NCBI GenBank assembly: GCA_965151315.1
Contig: CBCTZG010000006.1
Span: 1-59,611 of the forward strand
DNA from: Avimonoglobus sp965151315
GTDB lineage: Bacteria > Bacillota > Clostridia > UBA1381
Reading direction: 5' to 3'
Length of the DNA: 59,611 nucleotides
The notes beneath the pieces were generated by a model that was given only the letters and a program-made list of their open reading frames with translations, did no database searches and had not been told where the DNA came from. This document shows positions 39,663-48,605 of the stretch, piece after piece. The position numbers and the translations under genes are program-made. Within the stretch, counting starts at the first letter, position 1; every line of letters starts with the position of its first letter.

Positions 39663-40559
39663 ATGGCAACAAATACAACAACAATTCAGGATTTAGTCAA
39701 TCCAAAGGTAATGGCGGATATGATCTCTGCGAAAATTGAAAAGAAAATTGTGGTATCTCCCTTCGCAAAGGTAGACGATTCTTTGGCCGGCGTACCGGGA
39801 GATACGATTCTTGTGCCGCAGTACAGCTATATTGGTGACGCGGAGGATGTGGGCGAAGGTACAGCGGTAGGGACTACCAAGCTGGTGGCCACAACAACTT
39901 CAGCAACCATTAAGAAAGCGATGAAGGCGGTAGAGCTGACCGATGAGGCGGTGCTGTCCGGCTACGGCAACCCCCTGGGCGAGACCAACAACCAGCTGGC
40001 CCTGGCGATCGCCTCCAAGGTAGACGGCGACGCCATGACGGCGCTGCAGTCCGCTACGAACACATACGACGGTTCAGCCGGCGTGATCAGCTATGATGGA
40101 ATCGTAGACGCTTTGGATCTGTTTGAGGAGGAAACCAATTCCGAAAAGGTTATGTTTGTCCATCCCAAGCAAATGACCCAGCTCCGGCACGATGAAGACT
40201 TTATCTCCGCTGATAAGTACCCTGGCAACCTGGTGATGACTGGTGAAGTGGGCATGATCGCCAATACAAGAATCGTACCCTCCAAGCGTGTTCCTTTAGA
40301 TGCGGGCAGCAGCTGCTACATCTGCCCTATCGTACAGCTGGAAGGGGAAGAACAGGGCGGCGATGAAACGCCTGCGCTGACGATTTATATCAAGCGGGAC
40401 ACCAATGTGGAAGTAAACCGGCAGACACTGAAGCGGATTACCGACATTTCCGTAGATAAGTTTTATACGGTGGTCCTGTCCAACGCGGGCAAGGTTGTCC
40501 TGGCAAAATTCAAGTCCGCCCCGGCGGACAAAACCGAGCCCACGCAGCAAACAAAATAA
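39663..40559 (+). CDS. Phage major capsid protein (N4-gp56 family)
   Basis: ATG 39663 follows AAGGAAGG; the 298-residue protein opens MATNTTTIQDLVNPKVMADM. Capsid-fold blocks typical of the N4-gp56 family are visible: GDTILVPQYSYIGDAEDV, AVELTDEAVLSGYGNP, LALAIASKVDGDAM and KVMFVHPKQMTQLR. It builds the icosahedral shell. No capsid maturation protease is encoded near it. Codon use and composition resemble the neighbouring host genes. Confidence 0.92.
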   Translation: MATNTTTIQDLVNPKVMADMISAKIEKKIVVSPFAKVDDSLAGVPGDTILVPQYSYIGDAEDVGEGTAVGTTKLVATTTSATIKKAMKAVELTDEAVLSGYGNPLGETNNQLALAIASKVDGDAMTALQSATNTYDGSAGVISYDGIVDALDLFEEETNSEKVMFVHPKQMTQLRHDEDFISADKYPGNLVMTGEVGMIANTRIVPSKRVPLDAGSSCYICPIVQLEGEEQGGDETPALTIYIKRDTNVEVNRQTLKRITDISVDKFYTVVLSNAGKVVLAKFKSAPADKTEPTQQTK

Positions 40560-40583
40560 TTAAGAACCGGCAGGGGGAAAGCT

Positions 40584-40895
40584 ATGATTGGAAACAGTGC
40601 AGTAACAATATATCATCAGACGGAAACGGGATTTTGCCGGCAGTTTTTCCCACGGGCCAGCGTGTATCGGAAGACGGGTATCCAGACGGGGAACAGCGGC
40701 CAGGATCGGTCGGATCAGCTGATCATAAGGATTTTTACGCAATGTGATGTACAAATCGAACCGGGCGACAGGCTTGTGATTGGGTACAGCGAAAGCCTCC
40801 TTCCGCCGGGAGAACCGGTTTATACCATTTTGGAGCTGACCGATAATCGGCGCGGCACCGGAAAGATGCAGCATTATAAGCTGACGGCGGCATAA
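40584..40895 (+). CDS. Phage head-closure / minor capsid protein
   Basis: This 103-residue protein lies between capsid and the second connector gene, where A118-like phages encode a head-tail adaptor. It has the short beta-rich form of these proteins (VTIYHQTETGF, RLVIGYSE, YTILELTDNRRG). AGGGGGAAAG precedes the ATG and the stop overlaps the next start. The assignment rests mainly on position and size. Confidence 0.7.
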   Translation: MIGNSAVTIYHQTETGFCRQFFPRASVYRKTGIQTGNSGQDRSDQLIIRIFTQCDVQIEPGDRLVIGYSESLLPPGEPVYTILELTDNRRGTGKMQHYKLTAA

Positions 40896-41419
40896 TGGGC
40901 AGCGTTACATTTACGATTAAGGCGCCGGCGGATATCTTGAAGAATAAGGGCTTGGATGCCCACGGGGCGGTACAGCGATACATCGACCAGTCGGCGCTAT
41001 CCTACGCGGAACCGTTTGTCCCCCGGCGGAGCGGCCGGCTGATCGCCAGCGGCAGAAGCGCCACCCGGATCGGCAGCGGTGTGATCTGCTACGGAGCGCC
41101 GTATGCCCGGTATCAATATTATGGGGTGTCCAGGACGGGCAAAAGCCTGCGGTATCACGGCGGCGGCAGCCGAGGGTCGTTTTGGTTCGCCCGGATGAAG
41201 TCGGCGTATTTACAGAAAATCCTGGCCGGAGCGGCCAGGATCGCCGGGGGATATCCGGATCTAAAGACCAGCAAGCTGTTTGATCCAAAGCAAAACCCCA
41301 TGCAGGTCAATCAGCCGATTAAGAATAAATTCAATTTTGTACCCAAATATCCGGAGCCGCAGAAGCCCCCCACCGGCAGGGCCTATACCAAGATCAAAAT
41401 GCCGTTTATTCAATTATAA
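40895..41419 (+). CDS. Minor capsid protein 2-type head-tail connector
   Basis: This 174-residue protein contains RYIDQSALSYAEPFVPRRSGRL and YGAPYARYQYYG, hallmarks of the phage minor capsid 2 / HK97 gp10-like connector. The C-terminal ~60 residues (Pro/Lys-rich, ending IKMPFIQL) extend beyond the usual domain. It should link the portal complex to the tail terminator. The start overlaps the previous stop by one base. Confidence 0.82.
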   Translation: MGSVTFTIKAPADILKNKGLDAHGAVQRYIDQSALSYAEPFVPRRSGRLIASGRSATRIGSGVICYGAPYARYQYYGVSRTGKSLRYHGGGSRGSFWFARMKSAYLQKILAGAARIAGGYPDLKTSKLFDPKQNPMQVNQPIKNKFNFVPKYPEPQKPPTGRAYTKIKMPFIQL

Positions 41420-41434
41420 AGGACAGGTGAAAAT

Positions 41435-41842
41435 GTGATTATTGACAGCATCAAGGAATATTTTGAACTATGTCCCCTGATCAAAAAAGGCAGGATTCAA
41501 ATTGATTTTCTGAACCGGAAAACGGCGTGGTATACCATTGACGCCATTCCCTGCGATCCTATTCTGAAACGGTATGCCACCGGCGGCAGCATGAAGCAGT
41601 TTTGCTTTGTGTTTGCCGGCCGGGAAGGCTACCGGAGCGATCTAAACGGGAAAAACGCCGATTTTTATGAAAAGCTGGCGGAATGGATTGAGCAGGAAAA
41701 TCAAAAGGGACATTTGCCGGATTTGGGGACGGAAAAAACTGTCCAGCGGATGGAGGTGGTCTCCTCTGGCTATTTGTTTGAGGAGAACATCAACGATGCC
41801 CGTTATCAGCTGCAATGCAGGCTGATCTACACGGAGCTATAA
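41435..41842 (+). CDS. Phage minor capsid / tail-terminator protein
   Basis: This 135-residue protein begins at GTG 41435 with AGGTGA upstream; no ATG fits in this frame. Its place between the connector and the tail tube, the size and a mixed alpha/beta pattern (YTIDAIPCDPILKRYATGG, KQFCFVFAGREGYRSDL) match the tail-completion proteins of A118-like phages. It would cap the tail and stop tube growth. Confidence 0.75.
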   Translation: MIIDSIKEYFELCPLIKKGRIQIDFLNRKTAWYTIDAIPCDPILKRYATGGSMKQFCFVFAGREGYRSDLNGKNADFYEKLAEWIEQENQKGHLPDLGTEKTVQRMEVVSSGYLFEENINDARYQLQCRLIYTEL

Positions 41843-41874
41843 ATTATACAAGTTTTGCTATAAAGGAGAAGAAT

Positions 41875-42360
41875 ATGGATAAGATTGCAAAAAGAAGCGA
41901 TAAGATAGCCTTTTATGGCATCCAGAGCGGTGAAAGCATCACCTATCAGAGAATGCGCGGCTTTACGGAATTTTCAATGAATAAAAATCCTACGGAATAC
42001 ACCCGGCGGTATGTGGATGAAAAAACGGAGCGGAGCGATATTGTCGGCTACGCGCCGTCCATTTCCTACAGCTTTGATAAGTTCAGTGAGGATCCGGTGC
42101 ATCAGGATATGATTGCCATTACAGACGATGAACTGGTAGGCGGCGACGCGGTACGCCGGATCCTGATTGTGGATATGACGGAGGAAGAACAGGGAAGCTA
42201 CCCCGCCATTGACCGGGCGTGGTCCGTGATTCCGGACGCGGAAGGAACAGATACAGACGCGTATACATATTCAGGGACGCTAAAATCTAATGGGGAAATT
42301 GTCAAAGGAACTGCCCAGAGCCAGGATTCCTGGCAGACCTGCACCTTTACAGAAGCATGA
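41875..42360 (+). CDS. Phage tail tube protein
   Basis: ATG 41875 follows AAAGGAGAAG; the protein is 161 residues. It lies between the tail terminator and the Gp15 chaperone, and the beta-rich sequence with GFTEFSMNKNPTEYTRRYVDE fits a major tail tube protein of siphophage type. The stop overlaps the next ATG (ATGA). Confidence 0.82.
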   Translation: MDKIAKRSDKIAFYGIQSGESITYQRMRGFTEFSMNKNPTEYTRRYVDEKTERSDIVGYAPSISYSFDKFSEDPVHQDMIAITDDELVGGDAVRRILIVDMTEEEQGSYPAIDRAWSVIPDAEGTDTDAYTYSGTLKSNGEIVKGTAQSQDSWQTCTFTEA

Positions 42361-42944
42361 GCATCTTGACGGAAGGGTTTCCCCAGACAGTCTGTATTGA
42401 CGGCAAGGATTATGCCGTCAATACAGATTTTAGGATCTGGATACGATTTAGTGAGATATTAGAGGATCCGGCAATGTCCGCGCCGGAAAAAGCACAAAAA
42501 ATACTCCTGCTTTGTTATCCGGAAACACTGCCCCCGTCATTTTTGCAGGCGATAGAGGGGCTATTATGGTTTTACGGCTGCGGAAAGGAAAACAAAAAGG
42601 GACATAAAAATAAAACAAATCAGAGAAAAAAACCAGTTTTTGATTTCGCGGCGGACGCGGCGCTGATTTATTCGGCATTTTGGCAGGAGTATGGTATTGA
42701 TCTGGCGAATGCCGGGCTGCACTGGTGGCAGTTTTGGAGCTTATTTTCCGGGCTGGGGGAGAATACCCGGCTGATGAAAGTGATTGGATACAGGAGCGCC
42801 GAGCTTTCCCAGATTGCGGATAAAAATCAAAAACGGTTCTATCGGGAAATGAAAGCCCTTTACAGGCTGCCGGACAGGCGCAGCAACGCGCAGCGGGAAG
42901 AAGATTTCACACAGCAGCTTGCGCTGCTGTTTGAGGAGGGATGA
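42357..42944 (+). CDS. Gp15-type tail assembly protein
   Basis: This 195-residue protein has the bacteriophage Gp15 pattern: DFRIWIRFSEIL near the N-terminus, a central Lys-rich loop, then FDFAADAALIYSAFWQEYGIDL and LHWWQFWSLFSGL. Proteins of this family sit before the tape measure and act as tail assembly chaperones. It is translationally coupled to the tube gene. Confidence 0.88.
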   Translation: MSILTEGFPQTVCIDGKDYAVNTDFRIWIRFSEILEDPAMSAPEKAQKILLLCYPETLPPSFLQAIEGLLWFYGCGKENKKGHKNKTNQRKKPVFDFAADAALIYSAFWQEYGIDLANAGLHWWQFWSLFSGLGENTRLMKVIGYRSAELSQIADKNQKRFYREMKALYRLPDRRSNAQREEDFTQQLALLFEEG

Positions 42945-42945
42945 A

Positions 42946-44265
42946 ATGGCGGACGGAAGCATTCAATTTGATACGGCGGTCAACACAGACGGCGTCATAT
43001 CCGGACTGCAGTCTTTGGCAAAAAACGCGGAGGGCGCGGCACGGGAGGTGTCAAACGCCCTGGATGGCGGCATATTGGGCGGCATTGAAAATATCGGCGT
43101 AACAGCCCTGGCCTCCATGCAGACCTTATCCGGTGCCGCCGGCGCGGCGGCCCAGGCGCTCATCGATTCGGGAACACTGACGGAAGAGGAGATCGCTAAG
43201 ATCCGAAAAAGCGCCCAGGAAACCTATTTAAAAAATTTACAGAAGCAGTCCGCGGAAAAGCAGGATATGCAGGACCGGGAGTTCCGGTATTTGAAAAACA
43301 GCCTGGACTTGGGATTGATCAGTGAAAATGACTACTACAAGCAGCTGGCTGTGCTGCGGGATAAATATTTTACCCAGGGCAGCGACGGCTGGGAGCAATA
43401 CACCATGGATATTTTGGAGCATAACCAGAAAATGGTGACAGAGCAGAAAAAGCTCATTCAGTCCATTTTTGAGGAAATGTCCAGTGAGATTGCGGATAAC
43501 GCGGAAGAGATCCAGAAAACCCAGGAAAAAATGGCGGAAAAGCTGTCGGACTTCGGGGGGCTGTATGACGAGGTTTCCTATAAGTTCAACGGGCAGAAGG
43601 GCTCCTTTATGCGAATGCATGATATTGAGAGCGATATCGCCGTTTTACAGGAATACAACGACGCGTTATCTACGCTGAAGGGCAGGGTCGACCAGCTTTG
43701 GACGAAAGATGGTGTGTCCCCGGAGGAAGCGGCGAAAAACGCGGAGATCCGGAAAGCATTTTTTTCAGAGATCCGGGATATGTCTGTAATCGAGGGGCTG
43801 AATTTTGCTGAATATTTTTTGCAGCAGCCGGATACTAAAATTGACAGCTATCTTCAAGCCTGGGCCGAAAAGCAGGATCTTTCCAAGGCCATTGCGCAAA
43901 ATTTATATGGAGAAGAGGCCCAGGAATTTTTCACGGAGTCGGTGGACAATATGGCCGGCCAGATGCTTGCTCAGCTGAAAGAAAAATTCGGCCAGCTGCC
44001 GGAGAACTTTTTCGAGGAAGGCGTTGCTTCGGCGTTAGGCTTTGGACAAGGCTTTTTGAATGAATTAGACGCGGTATTTGCACAGCTGAAGACAGAGATC
44101 GCCGCAAAAACAGCGGAATTATCGGCCAGTGTAAATGGTGGTATAGGGACGCAAAATATGCAAAATATTTCCAACTATACCATTTACGGTGCGGAATCGC
44201 CGTATAAAACAGCGATGCAGATCCAGCGGCAGGAAACTATGAAACGGATGCTGGCAGGAGGCTGA
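42946..44265 (+). CDS. Short tail tape-measure protein
   Basis: ATG 42946 follows GAGGAGGG; the 439-residue protein is largely helical coiled-coil. It opens with FDTAVNTDGVISGLQSLAKNAEGAAREV, the phase pattern of tape-measure N-termini, and ends in a region typical of tail-tip contact (NYTIYGAESPYKTAMQIQR). It is short for a siphophage tape measure, which implies a short tail, and I see no long membrane-spanning segment that would help DNA entry. It could also be a tail protein truncated by deletion. Confidence 0.75.
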   Translation: MADGSIQFDTAVNTDGVISGLQSLAKNAEGAAREVSNALDGGILGGIENIGVTALASMQTLSGAAGAAAQALIDSGTLTEEEIAKIRKSAQETYLKNLQKQSAEKQDMQDREFRYLKNSLDLGLISENDYYKQLAVLRDKYFTQGSDGWEQYTMDILEHNQKMVTEQKKLIQSIFEEMSSEIADNAEEIQKTQEKMAEKLSDFGGLYDEVSYKFNGQKGSFMRMHDIESDIAVLQEYNDALSTLKGRVDQLWTKDGVSPEEAAKNAEIRKAFFSEIRDMSVIEGLNFAEYFLQQPDTKIDSYLQAWAEKQDLSKAIAQNLYGEEAQEFFTESVDNMAGQMLAQLKEKFGQLPENFFEEGVASALGFGQGFLNELDAVFAQLKTEIAAKTAELSASVNGGIGTQNMQNISNYTIYGAESPYKTAMQIQRQETMKRMLAGG

Positions 44266-44267
44266 AT

Positions 44268-45116
44268 ATGAAAATAACATTTACAAATACGAGAGGCACA
44301 GTTGCGTTTTATGGCGGCGGCGTCCATGACGGGTTTATGCTGACCTCCGTTACCGGCTTGGATTTGCCGGAACGTGAGCGGTCCTTGGCTAACCATGCAG
44401 GTATCGATGGCGTGACAGAACGGTCGGCGCAGTTTGGGCAGAGAATTATTACGCTGTACGGGGATTTTTTTGACGCGGCCGGGAAAGAAATGGCTGTTCA
44501 TGCGGCCAGTATATTGGCACATAAAGGGACGCTAAAAATAGAGGGAAGCGAAAAAACAAGAGAAATCGCCGTGGACAGCGCAAGCTTTACCTTGGGGGAG
44601 AAAAAAGGAAATTATCAAATTTTTTCCGTACAGCTGACCTGTGATTTTCCCCATTTCACAGATGGAGAGGCCAGGAGCCAGGGGGTTTATTCCCGAATTA
44701 ACCAGATTACCGCCCAGAAGGTTCTACCATATGTATTTACGCAAAGAACCGGGAACGCTACGACGGTGTTGAATACAGGTGACGTCAATACGGAGCCTGT
44801 AATACTATTTGAAGGGACACAAAATCTGGGATCTGATGCGGGAGCGCTGATTGTGGAAAACAAAACGACGGAAAAAAGCATGCGTATCACCTATGTCCTG
44901 CAGCAGGGAGAATTGCTGACCTTGGATGTGCCGGCACGGACACTGATTAGCAGTCTAAACGGCAATGTTTTAAGCAGTCTGGATCAGGATAGCTTTTTCT
45001 CCGATGTGTATCTGCAGCCTGGCGTCAATCAGATCACAGTATATGGCGAAGGCGGCAATGTGAATATGCAGGGGGTTATCCAGTTTCAGCCGCTGTATGT
45101 GGAGGCGATTGTGTAA
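44268..45116 (+). CDS. Distal tail protein (Dit-like)
   Basis: This 282-residue protein follows the tape measure, as Dit does in siphophages. The N-terminal half (ITFTNTRGTVAFYGGG, GLDLPERERSLANHAG, QRIITLYGDFFDA, SVQLTCDFPHFTDG) matches the phage tail-component fold that forms the ring at the tube end. The C-terminal half is a jelly-roll-like beta domain (LQPGVNQITVYGEGG). AGGAGG precedes the ATG and the stop overlaps the next gene. Confidence 0.83.
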   Translation: MKITFTNTRGTVAFYGGGVHDGFMLTSVTGLDLPERERSLANHAGIDGVTERSAQFGQRIITLYGDFFDAAGKEMAVHAASILAHKGTLKIEGSEKTREIAVDSASFTLGEKKGNYQIFSVQLTCDFPHFTDGEARSQGVYSRINQITAQKVLPYVFTQRTGNATTVLNTGDVNTEPVILFEGTQNLGSDAGALIVENKTTEKSMRITYVLQQGELLTLDVPARTLISSLNGNVLSSLDQDSFFSDVYLQPGVNQITVYGEGGNVNMQGVIQFQPLYVEAIV

Positions 45117-46153
45117 TGGATATCCGGATCTATAATTTTGAATTTACGCTTTTGGCGGTTGTACGGGACGTGGTGTCCTCCAGCTGGACGCTGCGCTATA
45201 ATGGAGTGGGTACATATGAAGGGCATTTTAAATTGAACAGTCCGGCGGCGGAGATGATTTTAAACAACCGATACCTGGTGCTGACAGAAGGGGAGAACCA
45301 GGCTGTCTGCACCGGGAAAATCGTCGGAGATGAAATTGTGTTCTGCGGCCGGACGGTCAATTGGCTGCTGGAAAAGCGGGTAATCCCGCCGTTTAAGACC
45401 AGTGTTCTATTTGGCGAGTTTGTAAGCCCAGAGGACATTCTATGGTATGTACTGAAAACCGGGTTTATCCAGCCGCCGGAAATTGATACAGAAACCGGTG
45501 CGTATATTGAAAACAGCATTGATACAGCGAAACAGGTGGAAAATTTTGTACTGTGTCCGCAGATTGGTGCAGACAAGCTGGACAGGCATTTTTGGCGCAT
45601 ATCCGCCAACACGGTGTCGCGGTTGGTTTTGGATTTAACAGATATGATGGCGGTTGGCCACAGGCTTGTATTTGACATTGAGGAAAAATGCTGGCGGTTT
45701 GAATATATTGTTGGTGAAGAACGGGAAATCGTAATCGCGGAGGATTACCAGAATGCCTACAATACGGAGTATACAGAGGATTTGTTAGACCTTGCGGCCG
45801 GCGGCTGGTATCAGGAAACGAACCAGAATGACGACGGGGATATGTATTGGAATTATGTCAGCCGGGACAGTGATCTGCAGGGGATCTATTACTGGGAGGC
45901 GGTACTGTCCGGCAGCGGCCGGACAGAGGCGCAGAACAGTCTGGAGACCCGCCAGAAGATTAGCGCGGCCGCGCTGGATACAGCCAAGCTCCGGTTCGGC
46001 GTGGATTATGGGCTTGGCGATATCTTTACCATTGGGATCCGGAAGGGCGCGTATCAAAAGAAATTCCGGGCCCAGGTTACAGGCGTGAATATGTGGCGGA
46101 TATACAACGACAGCGGTGAGGAACCGGTTTTGTCGGTTTTTGAGGAGGAATAA
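45116..46153 (+). CDS. Tail-associated protein (ReqiPepy6 Gp37-like)
   Basis: This 345-residue protein has the sequence pattern of the siphovirus Gp37-like family, which forms the tail hub. Blocks include LRYNGVGTYEGHFKL, FCGRTVNWLLEKRVIPP, LVLDLTDMMAVGHRLVFDI and FGVDYGLGDIFTIGI. It lacks any lysozyme or peptidase domain, so it does not supply a wall-digesting activity. It starts within the last base of the Dit gene. Confidence 0.83.
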   Translation: MDIRIYNFEFTLLAVVRDVVSSSWTLRYNGVGTYEGHFKLNSPAAEMILNNRYLVLTEGENQAVCTGKIVGDEIVFCGRTVNWLLEKRVIPPFKTSVLFGEFVSPEDILWYVLKTGFIQPPEIDTETGAYIENSIDTAKQVENFVLCPQIGADKLDRHFWRISANTVSRLVLDLTDMMAVGHRLVFDIEEKCWRFEYIVGEEREIVIAEDYQNAYNTEYTEDLLDLAAGGWYQETNQNDDGDMYWNYVSRDSDLQGIYYWEAVLSGSGRTEAQNSLETRQKISAAALDTAKLRFGVDYGLGDIFTIGIRKGAYQKKFRAQVTGVNMWRIYNDSGEEPVLSVFEEE

Positions 46154-46154
46154 T

Positions 46155-46943
46155 ATGGGATATACCTTTAGCTTTGCAGATAATGAAACATATGGAACAG
46201 ATGATATTAACGCGGCGTTTGGGCGGCTGATCCAGTCCGGCGTGGGATTTTACAGCGGCAATACCAATTTGATAGCGGGCATGAATGAAACGACAGCCGA
46301 TTATTTGGAATCCGGCGTAAATTTAGACGGCTGCCAGGCGGAGCTGCTGGCAGAAGACGGTACGGTAAAGATCCATCCGGGATGGGCATTTTTCCAGGAC
46401 GGAAGCACGATTACCATCGACGCCGCCGGCGTTACACTGCCGTATGCGTCCGGCAGTCCCAATTACATTTATCTTCTGCGCGATCCGGCTAGAAATATGG
46501 CAGAGCCAGTAATATCGACAGAGGCCGGCAGCGGTGATTTTGTCCCGATTGCGCAGATCTCAGCCGGCGGCGTTTTAACGGATACGCGGAAATTTGCCGT
46601 AAGCAAAATTGCTCCGAATGCGGCTAATGTATATTTGGAACGCGGCATCCCTGATATTACCCTGACCTCCAGTATGGATACCACCGTCCCGATCGCGACT
46701 TTTGACGCCGGCGGCGCCTGGTTCCGCTATATCTTGGTCACCCATGAAAAGGGGAAGGCGATTCCGGGGGCATATCAAAAGATGGAAGACGGCGTGAAAA
46801 CAGAATTTATTAAGCCCTATCCCGGAAGCGATTATGATCATTCCCGGCTGGCTTTCCAAAAGCGGGGACAGTATATTGATGTGTATGCGAAGCTGGCGAT
46901 TCCGGGCGGAGAATCATATTCATATCAATTTGTAATTTGCTGA
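46155..46943 (+). CDS. Phage tail tip / receptor-binding candidate
   Basis: ATG 46155 lies behind TGAGGAGGAAT; the 262-residue protein opens MGYTFSFADNETYGTDDINAAFGRL, a pattern of baseplate upper/receptor-binding proteins. Its centre (HPGWAFFQDGSTITIDAAG) and beta-rich C-terminus (QYIDVYAKLAIPG) suggest a short fibre. It is the last structural gene before the holin and the best candidate for host recognition. No chaperone or long fibre follows. Confidence 0.72.
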   Translation: MGYTFSFADNETYGTDDINAAFGRLIQSGVGFYSGNTNLIAGMNETTADYLESGVNLDGCQAELLAEDGTVKIHPGWAFFQDGSTITIDAAGVTLPYASGSPNYIYLLRDPARNMAEPVISTEAGSGDFVPIAQISAGGVLTDTRKFAVSKIAPNAANVYLERGIPDITLTSSMDTTVPIATFDAGGAWFRYILVTHEKGKAIPGAYQKMEDGVKTEFIKPYPGSDYDHSRLAFQKRGQYIDVYAKLAIPGGESYSYQFVIC

Positions 46944-47001
46944 CCGGACATAAATTGCCGGCGGAGCGAATATGGTATTGTATAGGAAAAGAGAGGATGA
47001 T

Positions 47002-47271
47002 ATGGAAATGGAAATTTTCGGCGGTATGTACATACCAATTGTGATGGCAGCCTGCTTGATCACGGGCTTTATTTTGAAAAAGTGGATCAAGGATTTGGAT
47101 AACAAATGGATCCCTACAATTTTGGTGGTTTTCGGCGCCGTGCTCGGCTGCCTGGCAAACCGGGGGATCACGTTGGAAAATGTGGTGGCCGGAGCGTTTT
47201 CCGGACTGGCGACCACGGGGATGCACCAAACCTTTAAGCAGCTGATCTCGAAGGAGAAAAAGCCGGAGTAA
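47002..47271 (+). CDS. Phage holin family protein (Hol44-like)
   Basis: ATG 47002 follows GAGAGGATG; the 89-residue protein has two or three membrane helices (MYIPIVMAACLITGFILKKW; WIPTILVVFGAVLGCLANRG; VVAGAFSGLATTGMHQTFKQL). The helix order and the GLATTGMHQ end match the Hol44-type holins. A holin needs an endolysin to lyse the cell, yet the next gene is the HtrA-like protein on the host side. It marks the right end of the phage block. Confidence 0.87.
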   Translation: MEMEIFGGMYIPIVMAACLITGFILKKWIKDLDNKWIPTILVVFGAVLGCLANRGITLENVVAGAFSGLATTGMHQTFKQLISKEKKPE

Positions 47272-47378
47272 GCAGGACGGGCAGGAAAATATAAAAATTT
47301 ACACTTTGTTCACACAATCCAAAACATTCCGTATTATAATATATTTATATCGATCCGAAAGAAAGGAATGTTGACCGC

Positions 47379-48512
47379 ATGTATGAATACCAGTGGTATC
47401 AGGACGAATTTTCCTGCCCGTCGAATCATGATGACTTTGAACAGCCAAAATGCAAGCCTTCCAAAGGTGGATGGCTTCGGCCGTTTCTGATTTCTTTGGG
47501 GACAAGTATTGCCTGCCTGGGGATATTTTCTGTGTTCATCCTGCCCCATCTCCGGCCTTCAACGGTAATTTCCTACGCTCCGCCGCAGGCGGGCCAGACA
47601 CAGGAGCCTATGACGCAGCAGCAAACTGCGGGGACGAATACAATCGGGGAGATCGGCTCTCGGGCCTTGAACAGCGTGGTGAAGATCACAAATCAGGGGA
47701 GTATCGGCGGCTTTTTCAGCCAGATGGTTTCTCTGGGGGACGGCGTTGGTACGGTGGTGAGTGAGGACGGGTATATCCTTACCAGCAACTATATTGTGGA
47801 GTCCAGCGGCGAGATCACGGTAACCATGCCGGACGGCGCGGAGTACAATGCGAAAGTTGTAGGTACGGATACAACCATGGATGTAGCGATCCTAAAAATT
47901 GAAGCTAACGGCCTGCTGCCTATGACGATTGGGGATTCGGATGGTGTGCAGCTGGGAGATCCGGTGATTGCTATTGGCAGCGCACTGGGGAAAAAAATGA
48001 CCAGCCCTGTGACCCGGGGCATCATCAGCGGCGTGAACCGAGACGTCAGCCTGCAGGATGGCACCATCGTGAATCTGTTCCAGACGGATGCAGCTATGAT
48101 CGCGGACAGTGTAGGCGGCGCGCTTTTAAACAGCAGCGGGCAGATGATTGGTATGACGACAGCATTGGCAAAGGACTCCAACGAAATCAATCTGGCTACG
48201 CCGATTAACGATATTAAGCCGATATTAGAATCCATCATTGACTCCCAGGGTTCGCCCCGGGTGCCGGAAATCGGGATTTCCGGGACGGACGCGGACTACG
48301 GCGTAAGCGTGACCTCTGTAGCGGAGAATTCCCCGGGGGCCAAAGCCGGCCTGCGGGTAGGCGATTTGATTATTAAGGTGGACGGTGAAACGGTAACCTC
48401 TGTGGCAAAGATCAACCAGCTGCGGCTTCGCCACAAGCTGGGAGAAAAAATGGTCCTGACGGTTTACCGGGACGGGGGACTGACGGATATCGAGGTTACC
48501 TTGTCTGAATAG
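47379..48512 (+). CDS. HtrA/DegP-like membrane protein with lost catalytic residues (pseudoprotease)
   Basis: This 377-residue protein has a membrane anchor (residues ~33-57), a trypsin-like domain (~90-285) and one PDZ domain (~300-377). Compared with active HtrA, the His is replaced by Tyr138 (ILTSNYIVESSGE for the usual NNHVVE), the Asp is kept (Asp168 in TTMDVAILKI) and the Ser is replaced by Val245 (DAAMIADSVGG for DAAINPGNSGG). The 30- and 77-residue spacings show the alignment is right. It probably still binds unfolded or C-terminal peptides through the PDZ domain but should not cut. A -10 TATAAT lies at 47335. GAAAGGAATG precedes the ATG. Confidence 0.88.
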   Translation: MYEYQWYQDEFSCPSNHDDFEQPKCKPSKGGWLRPFLISLGTSIACLGIFSVFILPHLRPSTVISYAPPQAGQTQEPMTQQQTAGTNTIGEIGSRALNSVVKITNQGSIGGFFSQMVSLGDGVGTVVSEDGYILTSNYIVESSGEITVTMPDGAEYNAKVVGTDTTMDVAILKIEANGLLPMTIGDSDGVQLGDPVIAIGSALGKKMTSPVTRGIISGVNRDVSLQDGTIVNLFQTDAAMIADSVGGALLNSSGQMIGMTTALAKDSNEINLATPINDIKPILESIIDSQGSPRVPEIGISGTDADYGVSVTSVAENSPGAKAGLRVGDLIIKVDGETVTSVAKINQLRLRHKLGEKMVLTVYRDGGLTDIEVTLSE

Positions 48513-48519
48513 AGAACAA

Positions 48520-48546
48520 AAAGTGCAGGGGTTCCCTGCACTTTTA
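48520..48546 (+). terminator. Terminator after the HtrA-like gene
   Basis: AAAGTGCAGGG-GTT-CCCTGCACTTT is followed by TATATT; a compact 11-bp stem. Confidence 0.75.
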
Positions 48547-48548
48547 TA

Positions 48549-48577
48549 TTGCAAATTTATGCCAGATAGGATATACT
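48549..48577 (+). promoter_or_regulatory. Promoter of ung
   Basis: TTGCAA (48549-48554) and TATACT (48572-48577) have a 17-bp spacer, 28 bp before the ATG. Confidence 0.78.
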
Positions 48578-48605
48578 ATAAGAAAAAACAATGGGGAGCA
48601 ATACG

